64,000 nucleotides of DNA from Beroe forskalii (lineage: Eukaryota; Ctenophora; Nuda; Beroida; Beroidae), in contig WFMF01000589.1 of NCBI GenBank assembly GCA_011033025.1, positions 32,473-96,472 on the forward strand, written 5' to 3'. Under the pieces are notes generated by a model that had not been told where the DNA came from, made no database searches, and worked only from the letters and a program-made list of their open reading frames with translations. Numbering within the stretch: position 1 is the first letter of the stretch; each line of letters starts with the position of its first letter. The position numbers were made by a program, and so were the translations under genes. This document shows, piece by piece, positions 59,314-64,000 of this stretch.

Positions 59314-62300
59314 TTCTGAGGCAGATGATATAAGATTCTAGTTCTTAGTGAAGATATTACACACACTGAGCAATTGCTGATTTTCAACTGCTTAAATTAA
59401 CTTCAATTACTGACAAACGAAACAGTGTATTGGTATTGCTGAGAAGCTCCAGTAAAATTTAAACTTTATAGATCAATGTTATGTTACTGTGTCTACTAAA
59501 AGAAAAAACAATTTCCATAGATGAGAAAGATCCGATGTTTGATAACAACTAGAATAACACAACGAGTTCAAAGTATCTGCATAATCAGAATTTACTAGAG
59601 TGGTCATAGTATCTTAAATATTGTTTGAATGATTTAAAAAATTGTTTGAATGTAAAATTAATTTATCTAATATCAATTTGAAGGCAACTCATACTAGCAA
59701 GGCACTAAATGAAAAACTAATCTTAAATACCATAAACGTACAAAGCAACCCTTTAAAAACAGTAAGCAAGAAAATTATGAAAGTTCTATCATGACCAACA
59801 ACATGTACTAAGTTAATTATGCAAATCAACCTTCTAATAATCCCCATTGGGACCTAGTGAAACATACATAGAAATCACTTGTGTAGAAGGCAATTTGTGT
59901 GAGACTCTTGAGCATGAGCCATGTTTTTGCTAAATAGGTTTATAACACATCCCTGTCACATGCACTTTCGCAATTGCACACACTTGTAGAGGATAAGGGA
60001 TCACCACCATGCGATCATGGCTGACAGACTTCCTCCAGATGAATCAATTTAGTTCACTATAAGATATATGGATTAAATAAAAATAAATAAATAATTTATG
60101 GTATTCAACCATCACTCTTCATAACATTTTAACAAGAAACATTAGCTCCCATTGAAAAAACACACCATCAAACACAGGTGTCCACTGTCTACTGTTCATT
60201 TCAATGAAATATAATTTAAATTATTACAACAAAAATTATTACAACAAAAATTAAATAAAATACTTGTGCTATTTGTGCTGATTTTTCTTAATACATTCAG
60301 CTATAAGTGATTGGCAATAATATAATACATATAATTATTAAGCTTAACAAGGGTATAAACTATCTAAATAGCTTGAAAGATTTGGACGGTTGGTGCTGTA
60401 TAAACTGCTTGCGACAGAGTTGCCTGATGCGCGCGCGAGCCGAATTGCAATCTTGCTCGATTGTATTTTGAAATGCGCGCGCCATAAATGGCGCGCGCGC
60501 GCAAATTGATTATCGGCGCCCAACAATCCTTAAATATTTTGTTCGCGCGTTACAAACAAGCACTAATTTTTGTGGCGGGTTCAAAATTTCATTTAAATTA
60601 AATCGAAGACTGAGCGTTGTTTCATTGACAATTGAATTGGAAATACATGGATATTATCTGAGGGTGCTCCCATAAAAGGCATCCGAATACAACACTAAAG
60701 ACATCCGAAAATGGTTGGCAATTTAATCCCCCCACTTTTCCACAAACGTCTGCAACATCCAACAGACTTTAGTCCAACCTAAACCCAATGCTGACGTCCT
60801 TCATGTAAGGCCCTTAATTTAGACATAACATTGACCAAAAAATCAAACGCTATTTTTTCTTATAAGAATATCAACAAAAATAAGATTAGCCACAAATAAC
60901 AATATGTATACTAAATAAGTAAATAACCAGTAACAATATAAATTATCAGGACCTTTCGTCCTTTCAGATATTCTCTATTCATCATAAAGAAGGGAGGGAG
61001 GGAATGTGTTTGAATTATTATACTTTTATTTCTCATCCAAGAAATGCTTTCATGGCTTCACCATTCTGAGGAAATGGCTAATAAGCAGGAACATGGTATG
61101 AAATATCCCGTATTGATAGGAACAACGATCTGGGATATACTATATACTAAGCCCTTTCAGACCAACGACAATTCGTTTAGAGCTCAGATTTGGCTATTTT
61201 TAGCTACGACCCAAACATCAATACTAAGGATTTACTTTTATCTCACGCCTATAGCATCTCGAATCTCACAATTAGGACATGAGTAGTTGAGTAGCCTAGG
61301 TTAACATGGGATATAACAAACAAAATATGTAAGATGTTGTGTAGAAATAGCTAATGTTACTTAACCCAATAAATATATGACAATAGGGAATTCGTATTCA
61401 GCTTATTCGGCTTATATGAGTAGTAACATAGCTTCATAAGTTAATACTTTTATAGGCAACACAAAATCATAAGGTTAAATATACGTAAATCATGTAATTG
61501 GTTATTCTATTTATTAAACTGGTTTTATATCAAGCGCGGTAACCTTTTCCCTTCAGTTGAAAAATTGCCGAGGTAAATTGAGCAATGAGCACAGTGTCCC
61601 ACTGTGGACATTTTTGAGAAACCAATCGATTTCGCCAACATGCCCTTGAGGGCATGAGGCAATTTTAGTGGCAATCTATCCATGATTCGAAAATCCATTT
61701 AATCCATTCAATAATGGGATAAAAGGCTACCGCTACTCGTTTACAACAAATCACAAGTTGTCAAATCACTCATAATAATTAATAATATTATCTAACTTAC
61801 AGGACACAAATATCACTCAAAGTACATGCACATTGACCATATCATATAACATTTATTTCTAATAAATAATTATTTAATACTAATAATATGATAAATAAAT
61901 GCAAGTAAACCCTGATGATCCAAAAACCGTACAACCAACCATGAAACATATTCTGTCACTTCACATTCCACTTTAAAACATGTAGGTCACGAGTTCGTTA
62001 AAACCCAATTCTGAAATTGCCAAGTCACGCAGCACTAGTAGGTATATCCGTGGATATACTTTGGTTAGAATCACACGTACAAATGAAGGGAATTTCAGAA
62101 AGCGTTTTCTGAACTCGCGACATCTACGTAATCTACATCAAAATACACTCTCAAGAATTCACACCATCACACCACGGCAATCTAATATATAGCAATACAC
62201 ATGGGAAACCGTTCAATCGTAAAAGAAGCTGTAAAAGAACCCTTTGCGAAATACCATCAACATTGTACGGATTAGTGAGGTATTTAGCAGATGAATCACT

Positions 62301-62847
62301 AAAATAGTCTGAACAGTGGGTATTAATTAAGTATAATGAAGTATTTTTAGTTAAATAATGGGGTGCAACTTGGCATAATCAATAAGAGATTCAAACCATG
62401 TAAAAATACTAAACAAGGAAGTTTAAGGGGGATAAATCATATATAAATGAAACCTGCACATGATACGTGCATAATGCCTCATTAAATAAATACATGTATA
62501 TTGTATAAGTATTGCACTTAATAAAAAAAAGGATAATTAATCAAATAATACGCACTAATACATTGATTTGCACTATATTCACACACATATATTAGGTAGG
62601 TACTAAACAAAAATATTTAAATATTGTACTTCATTAACGTCATCTATTCTTTAATTCTCAAGGGAGTCCATTTCTTCATAGAACACCGAATAAAAATCTT
62701 CAGTATTTGGGCATTGCTCTTTCAAGTTAGCAAATTAGCAATTTATCTCAGATTTACTATTTGGGTTTACCGATATATATCAATTTTACAGCAGTAGAGC
62801 TGTTTGATTTGATTTCGTGACATCAAAACATTTGATTTGAAAGTATG
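59314..62847. other. Intergenic region with CpG-rich palindrome
   Basis: AT-rich spacer without a recognisable gene. The exception is a GC-rich patch at 60425-60560 with runs of GCGCGC and the palindrome GCGCGCGCCATAAATGGCGC (centre near 60487). This contrasts with its surroundings and could mark a promoter, but no linked first exon was identified. An 18-bp tandem repeat AAATTATTACAACAA lies near 60223-60255. A TTCTGAAATT-family element lies at 61986-62119. Confidence 0.5.
61986..62119. mobile_element. TTCTGAAATT-family element, copy 3
   Basis: The best-preserved copy. The left arm GTCACGAGTTCG continues to TTCTGAAATTGCC. The right arm GGGAATTTCAGAAAGCG continues to GAACTCGCGAC. Arms of about 34 bp pair with a few mismatches; total 134 bp. 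The interior contains GGTATATCCGTGGATATACT and CACGTACAAATG, words also found in copy 2. Confidence 0.7.
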
Positions 62848-63219
62848 TTAATTAGTTCGTTTTCTGTGTTTCCTCTTGGAGCTTTGTTGAACTTTAACCA
62901 CACTTTCACTCTCCTCCTGGAAAATAAAACTGATAAAACAAGTGTATTACCGTGGTTTGAGCCAGGTCTTGCGAACCAGATCTTCTTCCTACCCATGAGT
63001 TGAAAACAAAACGGAATACAAGGAAAAAAATGCCAAAGAGTCTTTTTTCAAAATGGAAATCGTATAAAAATCAATATTGATAATTATCAAAGTGTTCGTC
63101 AGTGTTGCTTTATTAACAATTTGATAAATTTGACTGCCAAACAATACCTGGTGTCGAAGTCACTAGGATCCGATAGAATTCCGGGTTTTCATGGGTTGGG
63201 GAGGAGCTGTAGCCCAGAT
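62848..63219 (-). CDS. Last three exons of an unidentified gene
   Basis: Exons in transcript order: 63148-63219 (phase 1 in, phase 1 out), 62951-62988 and 62848-62916 with TAA at 62848-62850. All borders are GT-AG with good pyrimidine tracts. The encoded tail reads LGYSSSPTHENPEFYRILV, TSTPGRRSGSQDLAQTT, EESESVVKVQQSS, KRKHRKRTN. It is polar and Ser-rich with a strongly basic end, as in a cytoplasmic tail or nuclear-localisation region. Phase continuity across three exons is the main evidence. The 5' part lies beyond 64000 or in exons I could not find. No family recognised. Confidence 0.6.
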
Positions 63220-64000
63220 CTGAAAATAGAAATATTTTATTGAAACTATCGGTGACCTTCACGAAGTTTGTATCACTCAATGTTTGTGATCAAAACATAT
63301 CTTGTATCATTTAGACAGTAATTGTTTAACTTCTACTACAATTCTGAGAAATAAGTTTGACCGCTTATGTACTGACGGCGTCAGAAAAACACCAAATGGC
63401 TAATCTTCACCCATGACTTTGATAACCGCATGCCTTTCCACCTATTACCTGTCGGTGTACCTATAAAGCTATTAAATTCCATCTAATCACTCGCACCTGG
63501 ATCAAACTACAGTTTACAAACATACATACATACACAAACCATACACTTTATAATAAAGGCTAGTCTAACACATCACACACAAACACACAAACAAACACAC
63601 CACACAAAAACACTCCACACAAAATGAAGGTACCATAAAAGTATTAAGGTAAGGTACAACATAATAAACCTGGATCTACTCTACACGTATTGAGTAGCTG
63701 ACTAAAGCTGAATAGGGCTTTTTGGATATTACAGGAAAACAAAGGAAAACTGGCGGACAACATTGGTTCAGTGGTTTCAGGTGCATAAGTTTATGACCAG
63801 ATACACTTCTTTGACAACTACAAGGTATCTACTGCCCAATAAGGGGCGAAAAAAGGCAGTTTTTTAAGCCGAAAAACGATTTTAACCCCCATAACAGACA
63901 GAAAATGTAATATTTCGAAATTCTGAAAGAATGGTATGTCTTCCTTGGGTCGTCCATGGATGGCGTGTAAATTTTTCAGCTCAATCAGCCAAAGCTTTTC
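63220..64000. other. Right-edge sequence, probably intronic
   Basis: AT-rich, with ACAAACACACAA-type low-complexity sequence at 63565-63620. No exon recognised; probably an intron of the gene whose last exons lie at 62.85-63.22 kb. Confidence 0.4.

Noticed and set aside
1..64000. CRISPR arrays, rRNA genes and bona fide tRNAs
   Set aside because: No regularly spaced identical repeats, no rRNA-like conserved blocks, and the two tRNA-like segments do not fold into complete cloverleaves.

Overview
The window is nuclear DNA of a multicellular animal, probably an invertebrate with a compact genome. Protein-coding genes are split by many spliceosomal introns (46 bp up to a few kb, almost all GT-AG). 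The recognisable genes form a metazoan set: GPR107, cytosolic aspartyl-tRNA synthetase, XRN1, an Aurora kinase, a TRAPPC14-like protein and two rhodopsin-class receptors. AT-rich spacers carry short interspersed palindromic elements. No bacterial, organellar or viral gene was recognised, and the phylum cannot be fixed from this sequence alone.

Layout. 0-1.1 kb: a minus-strand type II membrane protein of unknown function. 2.0-3.5 kb (+): the 3' half of GPR107. 4.9-5.3 kb (+): a 64-residue single-span membrane protein. 6.4-11.3 kb (+): DARS1. 12.3-14.1 kb (+): an orphan class-A GPCR. 15.3-21.5 kb (-): a second class-A GPCR with a long acidic tail; one of its introns holds an antisense gene for a small secreted cysteine-rich protein (19.4-20.1 kb, +). 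21.5-33.9 kb: gene-poor, with palindromic elements, microsatellites and a tRNA-derived SINE-like copy. 33.9-51.3 kb (-): a complete, about 37-exon XRN1 with a long RGG/proline/tyrosine-rich C-terminus. 51.8-54.7 kb (-): a coiled-coil protein of 800 residues. 55.7-57.5 kb (-): Aurora kinase. 58.3-59.3 kb (-): a single-exon TRAPPC14-like protein. 62.8-63.2 kb (-): the last three exons of an unidentified gene that runs off the right edge.

The neighbours do not form one pathway. XRN1 (mRNA decay), DARS1 (translation), Aurora (mitosis) and the TRAPP-like protein are housekeeping functions; the two GPCRs and the secreted protein are lineage-specific.

The most unusual signal concerns splice junctions. 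In at least ten places the edge of an exon, with its splice site, has been copied locally into the adjoining intron. In three introns (XRN1, Aurora, DARS1) the last 7-12 bases of the upstream exon recur exactly where homology says the downstream exon should begin, and in two of them no AG is present there. Separately, several genes have their frame broken by a single extra base, mostly in a short homopolymer (about 1023, 21284, 39267, 49.65 kb). That pattern looks more like assembly error than pseudogenisation and should be resolved before the proteins are used.
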